The position numbers were made by a program, and so were the translations under genes. This document shows positions 10,898 to 20,566 of a stretch of DNA of 64,000 nt, one piece after another. Origin of the DNA: Priapulus caudatus (Eukaryota; Priapulida; Priapulimorpha; Priapulimorphida; Priapulidae). Positions within the stretch are counted from its first letter, which is position 1; each line of letters opens with the position of its first letter. The stretch spans positions 49,703 through 113,702 of the forward strand of contig NW_014577414.1 of the NCBI RefSeq assembly GCF_000485595.1, in the 5' to 3' direction. The notes under the pieces are model-generated. The model saw nothing but the letters and a program-made list of their open reading frames with translations. It had not been told where the DNA came from and did no database searches.

Positions 10898-11271
10898 AGG
10901 GGAGGATGTTGTGAAGTGTTACCTGTTTAAGTTATGTTTGGCCTCGCTAGGTGCCGTTAGGTTTTCCCCAGGGTTTAAGTGTCGGAAACCCCGAATGAGA
11001 GGTTTTGTGTAGATCGTGCACTTAGCATGGTGCGCACAAGACTGGCCAGTCGTGCTAAGGTATCGTGCTTATGTTTTATTATGTAACGTGCATATAGGCC
11101 TAATTATGTAACTTGTTGTATGATTGAAATGTATTGTATTTGTTTTGTGCTCGACAATGACTTTGTTAATAAGTATCAATAATAATCATTTTGATTGAAC
11201 ATGTTACCTATGTTTGTTAAGGTTGTTTTTGCTACGGTTTTCGTTATTCACCCGACAGGGTCGACATAACA
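10898..11271 (+). repeat. BEL polypurine tract and 3' LTR
   Basis: The purine run taggggagga (10897-10906) primes plus-strand synthesis. The 365-bp LTR follows from 10907 to 11271. It is longer than its 5' partner because it keeps the ~95-bp segment around 11062-11160. Confidence 0.9.
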
Positions 11272-11350
11272 CTCTGTACCTTATTGCGTTGTAATAAAGT
11301 TGTCTGATACTTAGCTCTGTGTTATATCGTCCATACTGGTTCTGCTAACA
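11272..11350 (+). repeat. BEL target duplication and gypsy A 5' LTR, right part
   Basis: ctctg at 11272-11276 is the duplicated target; 11277-11350 resumes the gypsy A LTR (tacc ttattg ... ctgctaaca) and matches 19612-19686. A candidate polyadenylation signal aataaa lies at 11291-11296. Confidence 0.88.
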
Positions 11351-11374
11351 AAAGACAGAAACAACGAAACATTG

Positions 11375-11390
11375 TGGCAGCGAAGCTAAA
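11375..11390 (+). other. Candidate gypsy A primer binding site
   Basis: tggcagcgaagctaaa is the first TGG-initiated word downstream of the LTR (24 bases away), inside attgtggcagcg, a context seen in gypsy leaders. The tRNA is not identified. Confidence 0.45.
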
Positions 11391-11636
11391 GGACCCGACA
11401 CGGATGTGACAGCCAGTGATTTCTGAGTGTTCGTAAACTGCCCGTAAAAACGACAGTTTGGGAGTGCACTGACCGTCTACTAACGTGACTACTGCTTGGA
11501 CTAAGGATGAGTCACTGACCATGCCGGCGCCAACTTTCCCGCGCAAAACTGCGGTGGATATTCTGTACTGTGAACTGTGGTGCCCGACTGTGTGAGCAAT
11601 ACTGTACTAAACTGTAGTACGTGCTCTACTAGGAAC

Positions 11637-12413
11637 ATGGCAAATGAATCTATGGCACCGGCTATATCAGGGATCAGGCCACCACAACCACCAGTTCTAG
11701 AAGGCACTGACAACAGCGCAGAGAACTGGAGACTGTTCAAGCAGAAATGGATCAAATATACCATAATTACAAAACTAGAGAAGCAAGACCGTTCATATCA
11801 GGTAGCGTTACTATGTTACACTCTAGGTGACCAGGTACTCAAAATTGATAATGGATTCACCTTTGCGACTGAAGAAACTGAGCGCACATCCCAAGATATT
11901 CTAGGTAAGTTCGACGAATTCGCTATAGGAGAAGTGAATGAGACCTATGAGAGGTTCATCTTCAACCGTAGAGATCAAAAACCTGATGAACAGTTTGAAA
12001 GTTTCCTGGCTTCAATACGCTCTCTAGTGAAATCCTGTAACTACCACGCAGAGACAGTAGACTCGATCTTGCGTAATATAATTGTGCTCGGATTACGAGA
12101 CAAAGATACTCAGAAACTCCTCCTAAGGGAAAGAAAACTAACACTTGGCAACTGTATCGATACGTGCAGAGCAGCAGAGCATGCGCGTGTCAAGGGAAAA
12201 GCAATGCATGAGACGATCACAGTCAACAAAGTGTTCGATTGAAACCCTAACCAAGGCAAACTCAATCCTCGTAAGATGAAGCCGAAAGGAAGCAGTACTG
12301 CCAATAGTCCTAGCTCGGAAATGAAGGAATGTAATTACTGTGGAAAACGACATGCTATGAGAAAGTCAGAGTGCCCAGCCGGGGGCAAAACATGCTCGTC
12401 CTGTTCCTACAAG
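11637..12413 (+). pseudogene. Gypsy A gag
   Basis: I choose the ATG at 11637 (MANESMAPAISGIRPPQPP) because the 20 codons before it read as leader. The capsid-like part (WRLFKQKWIKYTII ... QFESFLASIRSLVKSCNY ... LLLRERKLTLGNCIDTCRA) is typical of Mag-like gypsy Gag. A TGA at 12241 ends the frame, but the same frame continues after it to a zinc knuckle: C-x2-C-x3-H (CNYCGKRH) and CPAGGKTCSSC, which is cut at 12413 by a 1.07-kb insertion. The zinc knuckle would bind element RNA. Confidence 0.86.
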
Positions 12414-12580
12414 TGAAATGGCATGTAAGCGTTTAAGTATAGTATAGTGAGTCTTGTATAGTGATGTTGTTTCTTGCGATGTGTTCTTGTAACCCGAAGA
12501 TTCTTTTTTGCGCTAGCTAAAAAGCTACTTGGAGAATCACGCACATAGCAAAATCATGGAGAGTCGAAGCTGGTGTTAAC

Positions 12581-12733
12581 GTACTGGAGGTTTACTTCAC
12601 AACATAAACACCTCACTATAACTCACACTACTGGAGGCTCGTTTCACATATATAAATGCCTCATTAATATTCACACACTAGAGGCTGGTTTCATGTAAAC
12701 ATAAGCGCCTCATTAAGTATTCACACACTAAAC
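12581..12733 (+). repeat. Three ~50-bp direct repeats in the solo LTR
   Basis: Three imperfect units, each tactggaggttt... cctcattaa... cacac, start at about 12581, 12631 and 12681. Repeats upstream of the TATA box in an LTR often act as enhancers; here that role is inferred from position only. Confidence 0.6.
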
Positions 12734-12886
12734 CGTTATACGCACACACACTAAAACCATGCGTAGAACCGGTAGGTTTGCCCTTCTAAAAACTACACGT
12801 ATCTAGTCACTACAAACAATACTCGCACACACGCACACGTTAGCACAAAAAGTCGGGAACTGTCCCTTTTTGAGATGCGCGCCCGC

Positions 12887-12893
12887 TTATAAA
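12887..12893 (+). promoter_or_regulatory. TATA-like box in the solo LTR
   Basis: ttataaa sits in an otherwise GC-rich patch (gcgcgcccgcttataaatgg), about 550 bp before the aataaa signal. It is the best promoter candidate of this LTR. Confidence 0.45.
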
Positions 12894-13484
12894 TGGCGCG
12901 TGCCCGTGACGCCTCCTAGGGGCACCACCGACTAAAATACCTTTAATAGCTTTATTCGACTCCGCCAGATGTCACCACTCTGTCGTATTGCGTTATTTCT
13001 TACACCAGGCATTGCCACTTAACTAGAAATACTCTAAACTAGTGGCCTTCGTCTTCTTGTCAACACTTCTGCTAATCATATCCTATGCCTGGCAAACCCT
13101 GCAATCTAACACTTTGCATCCGCTCTTTACATCCGTTTTTACACGTCCGGTAAAAGCTGTCAACACAGATAGGCGCAAGGCCTTCTCGAAGCGTCTCCCC
13201 ATAGGGCTAGTATAGTGTGTCTTGTTTAATTTATTCACCAGTGCGGTGACATATATACGCGACATATATACGAGTCGTAGCGTACATGTCTCTAGGGAGA
13301 GTTACAGGCAAGGGTGCGCCCGCTAGCGTACTATGCTAAACAGGCAATGACAAGTTTATACGTAGGTCGCATGTTCTTGCGCTGGCGTGACATGTAGGCC
13401 ATGGCGAAAATGTGTGCGGGTCGTCTGAGGGAATTATTCTAAATAAACAATTTTTAATTGAAATATTCCAGCACACTCGTTACA

Positions 13485-13738
13485 CAAGAATCACTTTGCT
13501 TGTAAATCCCGAGAAAACATACGCAAAAGGTTCACCGGCTCACTGAGAAGAATGAATCAGAGGACGAATGCGAGACGTGGATCAACGTATTAAGAACACA
13601 ATCAAAACCTACACCTAAGGATATTTGCTGTATAATGATCGTTACTTGTGCGAATAAGGCACTAACCTTTCAAGTTGACCAGGAGCTTCAGTCATCATAC
13701 TTCCACCTTGTTATGCAGTACATGATGAGATAATACCA
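13485..13738 (+). pseudogene. Gypsy A end of gag and protease relic
   Basis: The knuckle resumes as NHFACKSR right after the duplicated caag. A degraded linker follows, then CANKALTFQVD at about 13648-13680, the usual lead-in to the aspartic protease. The active-site D-T-G triplet is destroyed by what looks like the loss of one base at about 13680, after which reading continues in a different frame into 13739. A protease of this kind would cleave Gag-Pol. Confidence 0.75.
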
Positions 13739-14507
13739 ATGACTAAACAGCTGAAAATGTGGAATGGCACAGATCTAGATCCAGTAGGAACCTGTCGTAC
13801 TGTGATCCAAAACCCTAAGAACCGCAATAGGTATTCTGTAGAGTTTGTAGTAGTAAAAGATGATTTCACTCATTTACTAGGACTGAAAACTGCTCAAGCC
13901 ATGAAGTTAGTGTTGATTAACCATTCAGCTATGGAGAGCGTGTCGCTAGTTACTGTGACTGGTCGCTACGCTGATGTATTTGATGGTCAACTAGGATGCC
14001 TTCCGGGATCGGTGCATCTAGAACTTGTTGAAGGAGTCCACCCTGTAATAACACCTGCTAGGCGTATACCAGTCTCAATACGTGAAAAATTCAGAAAGGA
14101 GCTGGACCAACTTGTGGATACAGGAGTTCTGGCCCCAGTGAATGAGCCGACTCCATGGGTTAGCCAGATGGTGATAGCAGACAAAAAATCTGGCGAACTG
14201 AGAATCTGTCTTGATCCTCGCGAACTGAATCGTGCGTTAAGACGTGAAAATGTTCAACTGCCAGTACTAGAAGACACTGCACAATTTGGCTGAGTCATGC
14301 GTATTCTCCAAGTTAGACCTGTGTTCAGACTGTTGGCATTAGATGAAGACTCTAGTCACCTGACGACATTTCAGACATTCTATGGTAGATACCGGTGGCG
14401 ACGTTTGCCATTTGGTCTCTTTGTCTCATCTGAGATATTCTAGAAGAAACTCCTAGAAGCCATTGAAGGTTTGCCAGGCGTGAAATGCATAGCGGACGAT
14501 GTCGTAG
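13739..14507 (+). pseudogene. Gypsy A protease end and reverse transcriptase, N-terminal half
   Basis: The frame from 13739 carries FTHLLGLKTAQAMKL (end of protease) and then RT: VHLELVEGVHPVITPARR, LDQLVDTGVLAPVNEPTPWV, MVIADKKSGELRICLDPREL. It stops at 14293. In the next frame are DEDSSHLTTF, YGRYRWRRLPFGL and CIADDVVV (about 14487-14507), the catalytic box with both aspartates. The insertion of the non-autonomous element lies within one codon of this box. Confidence 0.86.
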
Positions 14508-15015
14508 TGTAACGTCTCTTTTACACATGTTGTACAGATGTTACATTGAATTAGTAATCGTAGATAGTTTGGTTGTACGTAACATAGAGAAGTGTTGGGC
14601 GTTTAGCACATAGGTTAGAAATAGTTAGGCTGGGGGAACTTCAGACTAGTAGACGCCGTTTATACATCTGCTGGTCAGATGTGCTTTCACGCGCAATTAT
14701 TTGAATAAAGAGAGAGTGGGTGTGTGTGATTGGTTAGGGTAGAGTGAAACTGGGCTGTGATTGGACAAGAGAGTCATATATAAGACTCTGGCGCGCATTT
14801 GAAGGAAGGGTAAATGTAAGATCGTGGATTGTCCGAAAGGGGAGAATTCGGGTTCTGGTCGCGAGAGTACGCGCACGCGCGACCGCGCGTGTGCACGGGT
14901 CTTTGTCTGTGTGTAAGGAGATGTGATGTGTGTAAGATATTAAAGATTGTACAGTTTACCACACAAGTTTGGATCTACTTCATCATTTCTACATGAACGC
15001 TCATTCCTGTTTACA
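14508..15015 (+). repeat. LARD-like element 5' LTR
   Basis: 508 bp. U3 runs to about 14838 and includes the TATA-like catatataag near 14775. The shared R/U5 part runs 14839-15015 with attaaa near 14938 as a likely polyadenylation signal. Confidence 0.85.
14775..14784 (+). promoter_or_regulatory. TATA-like box of the LARD 5' LTR
   Basis: catatataag lies about 60 bp before the block shared by both LTRs, the expected spacing for a promoter in U3. The 3' LTR has no match to it. Confidence 0.5.
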
Positions 15016-16764
15016 TTTTGGTGCTCGTGACAGTCCAAAACCTGGGTATCCTTTTGCGGACACAACGCAAGTTACTTCATATCGATCTACGGGCCAGCAA
15101 CGAAACAGAGAAAGAATGACGGAGAGCGAGAGAGGGAGAGAAGGACGGAAAGAGCGGGTTCTGATGATGAGATTGGAGCCATGCAGACTGCGCTAGCGCT
15201 GACGACGATGACGATGGCGACGAGGATCGGCTGGAGATCGTGGAGATTGCGAAGGACCTTATACTACAAACGATTCACGAGCCACGGAGCCACGGAAGAA
15301 AACTGAAGAAGGAAGAAGAAGATTGGAGCGAGATAAAAGGAGAGCGGACGAGAGAGCAAGAGAGACAGAAGAAGAGAGAGAGGGAGAGTCAGAAGGAAAG
15401 AATGCAATGCCGAGACGCCGGGGCAGACAGCACCGGAAGCCGAGAGAAGAAGCTGGAAGAAAGAAGAGGAAGATATATAATGACGTGGTAAGTGTTGCAA
15501 TTTTCCTAGTATACATTTCGCTGTGCTCACGCTGTTTACTGTCGCCTGACTGCTGAGTATACTGACGATATTGCTTGTGCGGACGGTTTGTGCCACAATA
15601 GAGCGTTATAGGGTGCATACAGTATAAAGTCGCGTATACACGGTCCGAGAGAAGGACTACGGGGATTTTTGTCACAGCATATATACGCTGGGAATCCTCC
15701 ACATAACGTGTCAGGGAGCACGGAATATAGATACGCTAGATGTGTAAGCACCCTAAGATACTGTACTGTACTGTACTGTAAGATAAGAAGGCACAGTAGA
15801 TAACCGTATGATATAATATAGTTACGCACAGGTGTATAGTTGGATACCATAGAAGGCTGGCGACGCGGTAATGGCAAGCACAGATGATGTTATTTTGGGA
15901 AAAGTGTGACGCTGAGTAGGCCTACGGCAGGGTATATTTAGTATGTATGTATGTATGTATGTAGGTTTATGGTTGTTCTATGAACGCGGTATTTTCTTCA
16001 TGATATATGCTTCTAACCGTTTTTTTTTGTGGAAAATCTTTTTCGTTAAACTTTGTTTAGAAATTTGTGATCGTTTTCTTGAATTTGTGCTAACCAGTGA
16101 CGGTACGTTTCCACTATATCGTCAGACCGCTAAACACATTCTTCAATTAGAGTTTGATTATAGGCCAAAAACATTTCATCGAAAATATGAAATCAGTTTT
16201 GCGTATTTTTGTTGGCTGTATATGATGTATGATGTATGATGGATGATATATGATGATTTTTGTTGGCCGTATGATGTGTGGAAGTGACAAAGTACCACAT
16301 CAGTGCCGTGTTTATTAATGCCTGTGTGCATGGGCCCTGTGTGCCCTGGGATTATGAGAATATAATCCAGATACAACGTGGTTTCGGTAATGCATGTCTG
16401 TATACGCATACGCCACGTACGTTACAGCCATAAAAATACGCAAGAGTGAGAGTAATTGCAGCGATATCAGAATGTTCATGCCAAATGTGTTGAGTTTCTG
16501 ACTTATATTGTGATCGAACTTTATCGTTACTTGTTTTCTACGCTTCATATGTGTTTTCTTATTGTATTTTGATTGTTGTTATGGTTGTGTGTATTGATTG
16601 TGGGTGTTTAATCGGACAGAAAGACGTTCCTCGTTGGATTGAGTTAGGAAGATATTAGGGTAGTATTTTTTTTGGAATTGGTTAGGTTCAGGTTAAAGTG
16701 TAGAGCAGCGAGGACGCTGAGTCGATGACTACCCTAGTCATCGTTTTTGGGAAAAGGGAGATAA
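15016..16764 (+). other. Interior of the LARD-like element
   Basis: No retroviral domain. The first 480 bp are purine-rich and code for Lys/Glu/Arg-rich peptides in several frames (for example around 15118-15196, 15240-15491 and 15323-15556), which I regard as compositional. The rest is AT-rich with short tandem words (actgt at 15762-15780, gtat at 15940-15962, gatgtat at 16220-16245). The polypurine tract closes the segment. Confidence 0.6.
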
Positions 16765-17148
16765 TGTAACATCTGTTTTACACGTGTGACATGGCTAGCT
16801 AGACAGAGCGTCATTGCAACATTGTTGTATTAGAGAGAATGGTAAACGTGGTTAGGTTACAGATTAGAGGTTCACTGTGAAATTGGTGTAGGACGTAGTC
16901 TGTGAGAACGGGTACATGTGCGGGCAGTATGTTTGTAGGAGTTTGGGGGAAATAGATAGGACAGAGATGTAGGGGAGAATTCGGGCTCTGGTCGCGAGAG
17001 TACGCGCATGCGCGACCGCGCGTGTGCACGGGTCTTTGTCTGTGTGTAAGGAGATGTGATGTGTGTAAGATATTAAAGGTTGTACAGTTTACCACACAAG
17101 TTTGGATCTACTTCATCATTTCTACATGAACGCTCATTCCTGTTTACA
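16765..17148 (+). repeat. LARD-like element 3' LTR
   Basis: 384 bp. It shares the first ~25 bp (tgtaac...ttttacac) and the last 177 bp (16972-17148) with the 5' LTR, but the intervening ~185 bp do not align with the 5' U3. Confidence 0.85.
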
Positions 17149-17711
17149 GTAGTTCATGGTAGAGACATCGAAGAGCATGATCGGAGGCTCGAAGCATTTC
17201 TTTCCCGGTGTAGAGAGAAAGGAATCAAGCTCAATCGTGACAAACTGAGTCTTAGAACAGCAGAGAATACGTTCATTGGTCATCGCATTACAGATCGTGG
17301 CCTGCAGGTCGATCCTGAAAAAGTGCGTGCTATCAATGATATGCCAGCCCTGACTGATCTCGAAGGGGTGATACGATTCTTAGGATTCAGCAACTACTTG
17401 GCAAAGTTCTTGCCCCATCTGACCTCAGTCACTGTACCGTTGCAAAACCTAACCAAGAAGGAGGTACCCTTTGTGTGGGCATCATCACAACAGAAAGCTT
17501 TTGAAAAAGTAAAACAGATGGCCTCAGAGGCCCCTGTGTTAGCGTTCTACGATCAACATATGGGACTAACGCTAGATAAACGATGCCTGCGAGCATGGGT
17601 TAGGATCGGTATTGATGCAGGAGGGACGTCCGATTGCCTACGCAAGCCGATCCCTAACAGATACTGAGAAAAGATGGGCACAAATAGAGAAGGAGATGTT
17701 GGCTGTGGTGT
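17149..17711 (+). pseudogene. Gypsy A RT end and RNase H
   Basis: Resumes after gtag with VVHGRDIEEHDRRLEAFLSR, KLNRDKLSL and IGHRITDRGLQVDPEKV, the RT connection and thumb, then FLGFSNYLAKFLPHL and FVWASSQQKAFEKVK. The RNase H start is reached at about 17560, where the frame shifts. The next conserved parts ([22 protein letters not shown]) can be read only by moving between frames up to 17710. Confidence 0.85.
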
Positions 17712-18272
17712 ATGCATGGACTTGAAAAGTTTCACAACTATACTTATGGGAGAAAGGTTAATGTAACCACAGACCACAAGCCCCTTGACGCTATTGCTAC
17801 AAAACCGCTATTCCCTGCACCCAAGAGGTTACAAGCATTGCTGCTGGGGACTCAAAAATACCAGATCACACTAACGCACAAACCTGGAGTAGATATTCCG
17901 GTCGCAGATGCACTCTCACGTGCTCCTCTTTCAGATAAGCCACACACTGATGCTGCAGTAGTGAGTAACGTATCATTCTCACCTATCAAGCCAGGAAGGC
18001 TGGACCAGATTCGTGCACCTACAGAGAGAGATGGTACCCTCATGTCTTTCAAAGATACGATTCTTAGAGGGTGGCCGGAAAACAAGAACTCTGTGCTCAA
18101 GGAACTCATTCCTTTCTTTAACTACCGAGATGAGTTACAAGATGGTATCCTACTGCGTGGTGAGCGATTCATAGTCCTAACAGAACTGCGTCGGGAAATA
18201 AAAGAAAATCTGCATGCAGGACATCTAGGTATTAACGCGTGTCTTAGACGAGCACGTGAGCTCATATATTGA
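17712..18272 (+). pseudogene. Gypsy A RNase H end and integrase zinc-binding domain
   Basis: TTDHKPLDAI and KPGVDIPVADALSRAPL are the end of RNase H. INACLRRARELIY (about 18231-18271), preceded by HAGHLG, is the start of the H2C2 integrase domain. A stop at 18270 and a shift follow; the Cys pair (CDVCN) is readable in another frame at about 18312. Confidence 0.84.
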
Positions 18273-19338
18273 CCTAGAATGTTGGCTGAGATACGTGCCT
18301 TCGTGGAAGCATGCGATGTCTGCAACCTATACTGATCGCCAACCACCAGAGACATTGTCTTTACACAAAGTACCTGACAGACCATGGGTGAAAGTAGCAA
18401 CAGATTTGTTCTCATATAAGGCGAGACAATACTTGATACCTATCGACTACTATAGCTTTTTCTTTGAACTGGATTAATTGCCAGATACCCTCTCCAAGAC
18501 AGTTATTAACAAACTGAAACATCACTTTGCCAGACATGGAATGTCTGACTGTGTCATTAGTGATGGAGGTCCTCAGTATGCCTCTGAGGAATTATCAAAA
18601 TTTGCGAAGAAATGGGGTTTTACTCATAAGCAATCCAGCCCTGGAAACAGCAAGGCAAATGGAGCCGCAGAGGCAGCAGTAATGAACGCCAAAAAGATTA
18701 AGAAAAAATCTGCAGTCTCCAATGATGATCCATACCTTGGCCTGTTGAATGTGCGTAATACTCCAACTGAGAGTCTACAAACTAGTCCATGCCAGCGACT
18801 GTTTGGAAGGCAGACCAAAACCCTTGTCCCATCAACGCTGAAACAGTTACTACCAGAAACAACTTTAAGAGACAAGAAATCCCAAATGGAGGACGGACGG
18901 ATACATATGGCAAATCAGAAAAATGCAAACCGTCATGATCTCAAACCACTCAAGCCAGTTGACCGTGTATGGAATTAACCAATCCAAAGAGGACAGTCAG
19001 AGTGGCAGCCTGCCAAAGTCACAAAACAGCTACAGCCATGGACATATGAAGTTGTCACTCATGAAGGAACAGTAACGAGACGTAATCGTCGACAGTTGCG
19101 CCTCAATACTCCACAGTCAGAAGCACCTGTGATGCAGACTGCAGATAGTGTCACAGACTCTGCAAGTGAGGTGAGCGAGGAGAATGTACCAAAACCCACA
19201 GGAAATGTGACGTGTACACAAAAGGTACGAACACCAGCCGACACTGGATGCGACCGTGTGCCACAGGGATCCATGCAAAGTCCTTATCGGATGAGGTCTG
19301 GTAGGACTGTGAAACCGACCGCCCATTTCAACGTATAG
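18256..19338 (+). pseudogene. Gypsy A integrase core and tail
   Basis: The first catalytic Asp is in VATDLFSY (about 18395); a TAA at 18475 interrupts; the second Asp is in VISDGGPQY (about 18562); the Glu lies 35 residues later in NGAAEAAV (about 18672), so the D-35-E spacing is intact. Fixed landmarks follow: TSPCQRLFGRQTKT, a stop at 18976, a WQPAKV beta-strand and a basic tail ending SGRTVKPTAHFNV at 19338. No chromodomain is visible. Confidence 0.86.
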
Positions 19339-19520
19339 TGGGCGATGATACGAGTGCATTGAGAACTGTTAGAGCAGATAATTTTGAATAAGTTCTGATC
19401 GTTACAAGTTCATTGTAATGTTCCCTGAATGTTAGAATCTTTGAAGTTTAAGATAATTCTGTGTTTCTTGGTAAAGTAGACAACAGTGTGAATTCTAAAA
19501 TGTGTCGATTATTTTTCTTT

Positions 19521-19686
19521 AAAGAGGGAAGGTGTTGCGTGAAGACAAAATACATGTAATATGTTTGATGATTTATGTCGCTCGTAGGTGGAGCCACTGT
19601 CGCTCTCTCTGTACCTTATGGTGTCGTAATAAAGTTGTCTGATACTTAACCTCTGTGTTCTATCGTCCATACTGGTTCTGCTAGCA
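19521..19686 (+). repeat. Gypsy A polypurine tract and 3' LTR
   Basis: aaagagggaagg (19521-19532) is the polypurine tract; the LTR runs 19533-19686, 154 bp, with aataaa near 19628. This intact copy proved that the BEL element sits in the 5' partner. Confidence 0.9.
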
Positions 19687-19739
19687 AGACTCGCTGGACT
19701 ATGAGAGAGCGACAGCAAAACTCTTTCCTGGAAGTGAGG

Positions 19740-20090
19740 AAAAAGCTACAATCGGGAATGACACATGAGTAATACATCTACGAGACGAATTACGCAAAGA
19801 GTTTGATGGTATGGAGCAGATGGGCGTAATCGCAAAAGTTACGGAGCCGACCGACTGGATCAGCAGCCTGGCATTTAGCCGCATGTCAAATGGGCAACTA
19901 CGCGTGTGCTTAGACCCCAAGGATCATAACACGGCAATTCAAGTGTCCATACTACAAGACTCCCACGTTGGAGTAGATCACACATAGATTTGCCGGGGCA
20001 AGTACCTTCTCGAAACTTGATGCCCATCATGGGTAACTGGTCGATATCCTTGGATAAGCCATCGAGCCGGCTCACAATGTTCAACAGAGT
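19740..20090 (+). pseudogene. RT fragment related to gypsy B
   Basis: From about 19765 to 20085 the sequence is nearly the same as 29025-29340 in gypsy B (shared stretch includes cgagacgaattacgcaaaga and gggcaactacgcgtgtgctt). It codes for the RT segment RMSNGQLRVCLDPKDHNTAI and shares gypsy B's later stop. There is no LTR or other domain, so it is a truncated second copy of that family. Confidence 0.87.
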
Positions 20091-20159
20091 GTGCCGGCAC
20101 GCAAAAATAAACGTGAATTTTATTACGATTTTCCATGGATCACTGTTCTATAATCATAC

Positions 20160-20275
20160 GTGGCTACGTAGGCACACCCGCAGGCATACACGCACACACA
20201 GGCACGCACCCACGCACACACGCGTGCAGGCACGTACACGTGCAGGCACGCACGCACGCACACAGGCATGCGCGC
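20160..20275. repeat. CA/GC-rich microsatellite
   Basis: cacgcacacacaggcacgca words with interspersed gcaggcac; impure dinucleotide array. Confidence 0.8.
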
Positions 20276-20486
20276 ATGAATCAGAGCAAGTAGATCAGAA
20301 GACGTAGACGCATTGTATGAGTCGACTGCCCGACAAGTGGGAGCCCGTGCACAGAGTAAAACAGTGTAATAGACTGTAATAGTGTATGCTACAAGCGCGC
20401 GCTGTGACTACGCATACGTCGTCCCGTTCGACAGTGCAGTACAGATGCATTTTGCTTTGTTTGTGTTGTTTCTTGCTTTGATATTT

Positions 20487-20566
20487 CAAACCTGTCAGCC
20501 TGGAATCCAAACCTGTCGGCGATTTTCAAACTTGTCGGCCCAAAAACTCAAACCTGTCGGCCTTGC
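20487..20566. repeat. Four short tandem units (aaacctgtcggc)
   Basis: The word caaacctgtcggc or a one-base variant occurs four times at spacings of 20-26 bp (20488, 20508, 20527, 20549). A decayed minisatellite. Confidence 0.65.

Larger units (their letters stand above)
6152..11271 (+). mobile_element. BEL/Pao LTR retrotransposon inserted in the gypsy A LTR
   Basis: 5.1-kb element bounded by direct LTRs that start tgttgtgaag and end cgacataaca, flanked by perfect 5-bp duplications ctctg (6147-6151 and 11272-11276). Primer site tgggtccttcgagccgg follows the 5' LTR, and a polypurine tract aggggagga ends at 10906. Gag, RT with YVDD, RNase H and integrase are all recognisable as BEL type, but the zinc knuckle and protease region is missing and pol carries frameshifts and stops, so it is inactive. 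It is younger than gypsy A, whose LTR it splits. Confidence 0.92.
12414..13484. mobile_element. Solo LTR inserted in the gypsy A zinc knuckle
   Basis: 1071 bp starting tgaaatggcatgtaagcg and ending cgttaca, flanked by the duplication caag (12410-12413 and 13485-13488; acaag if the last base is counted as flank). Taking it out restores the gag frame through the second half of the knuckle. It has no coding frame, a TATA-like ttataaa at 12887-12893 and aataaa at 13442-13447 near the right end. TG...CA ends, duplication, TATA and polyadenylation signals fit a solo LTR left after recombination of a full element, read on the plus strand. No internal part of the parent element is seen in the window. 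Confidence 0.8.
14508..17148 (+). mobile_element. Non-autonomous LTR element (LARD-like) inside the gypsy A RT
   Basis: 2641 bp with TGTAAC...TTTACA ends, duplication gtag on both sides (14504-14507 and 17149-17152), LTRs at 14508-15015 and 16765-17148, a primer-site candidate tggtgctcgtgacag at 15020 and a polypurine tract gggaaaagggagataa at 16749-16764. The 1.75-kb interior has no gag, protease, RT or integrase, so it would depend on proteins of another element. The two LTRs share the last 177 bp with three differences, but their U3 parts are dissimilar. Confidence 0.87.
6073..19686 (+). mobile_element. Gypsy A: Ty3/gypsy retrotransposon carrying three younger insertions
   Basis: The outer layer of a nest. 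Its 5' LTR is split (6073-6151 and 11277-11350) and its 3' LTR is intact (19533-19686). Subtracting the BEL element, the solo LTR and the non-autonomous element with their duplications leaves about 4.77 kb, a normal gypsy length. Order of domains is gag, zinc knuckle, protease, RT, RNase H, integrase, and there is no env. The zinc knuckle (CPAxGKxC pattern) and the RT box IADD resemble gypsy B. It is dead: premature stops in gag and pol, a protease frameshift and several RNase H frameshifts. LTRs differ at roughly 5 percent of sites, so it is older than its inserts. No target-site duplication is evident outside. Confidence 0.88.

Noticed and set aside
15118-15702. Lys/Glu/Arg-rich and Ser/Leu-rich frames in the LARD-like element
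   Set aside because: Overlapping frames on both strands of a purine-rich tract; compositional.
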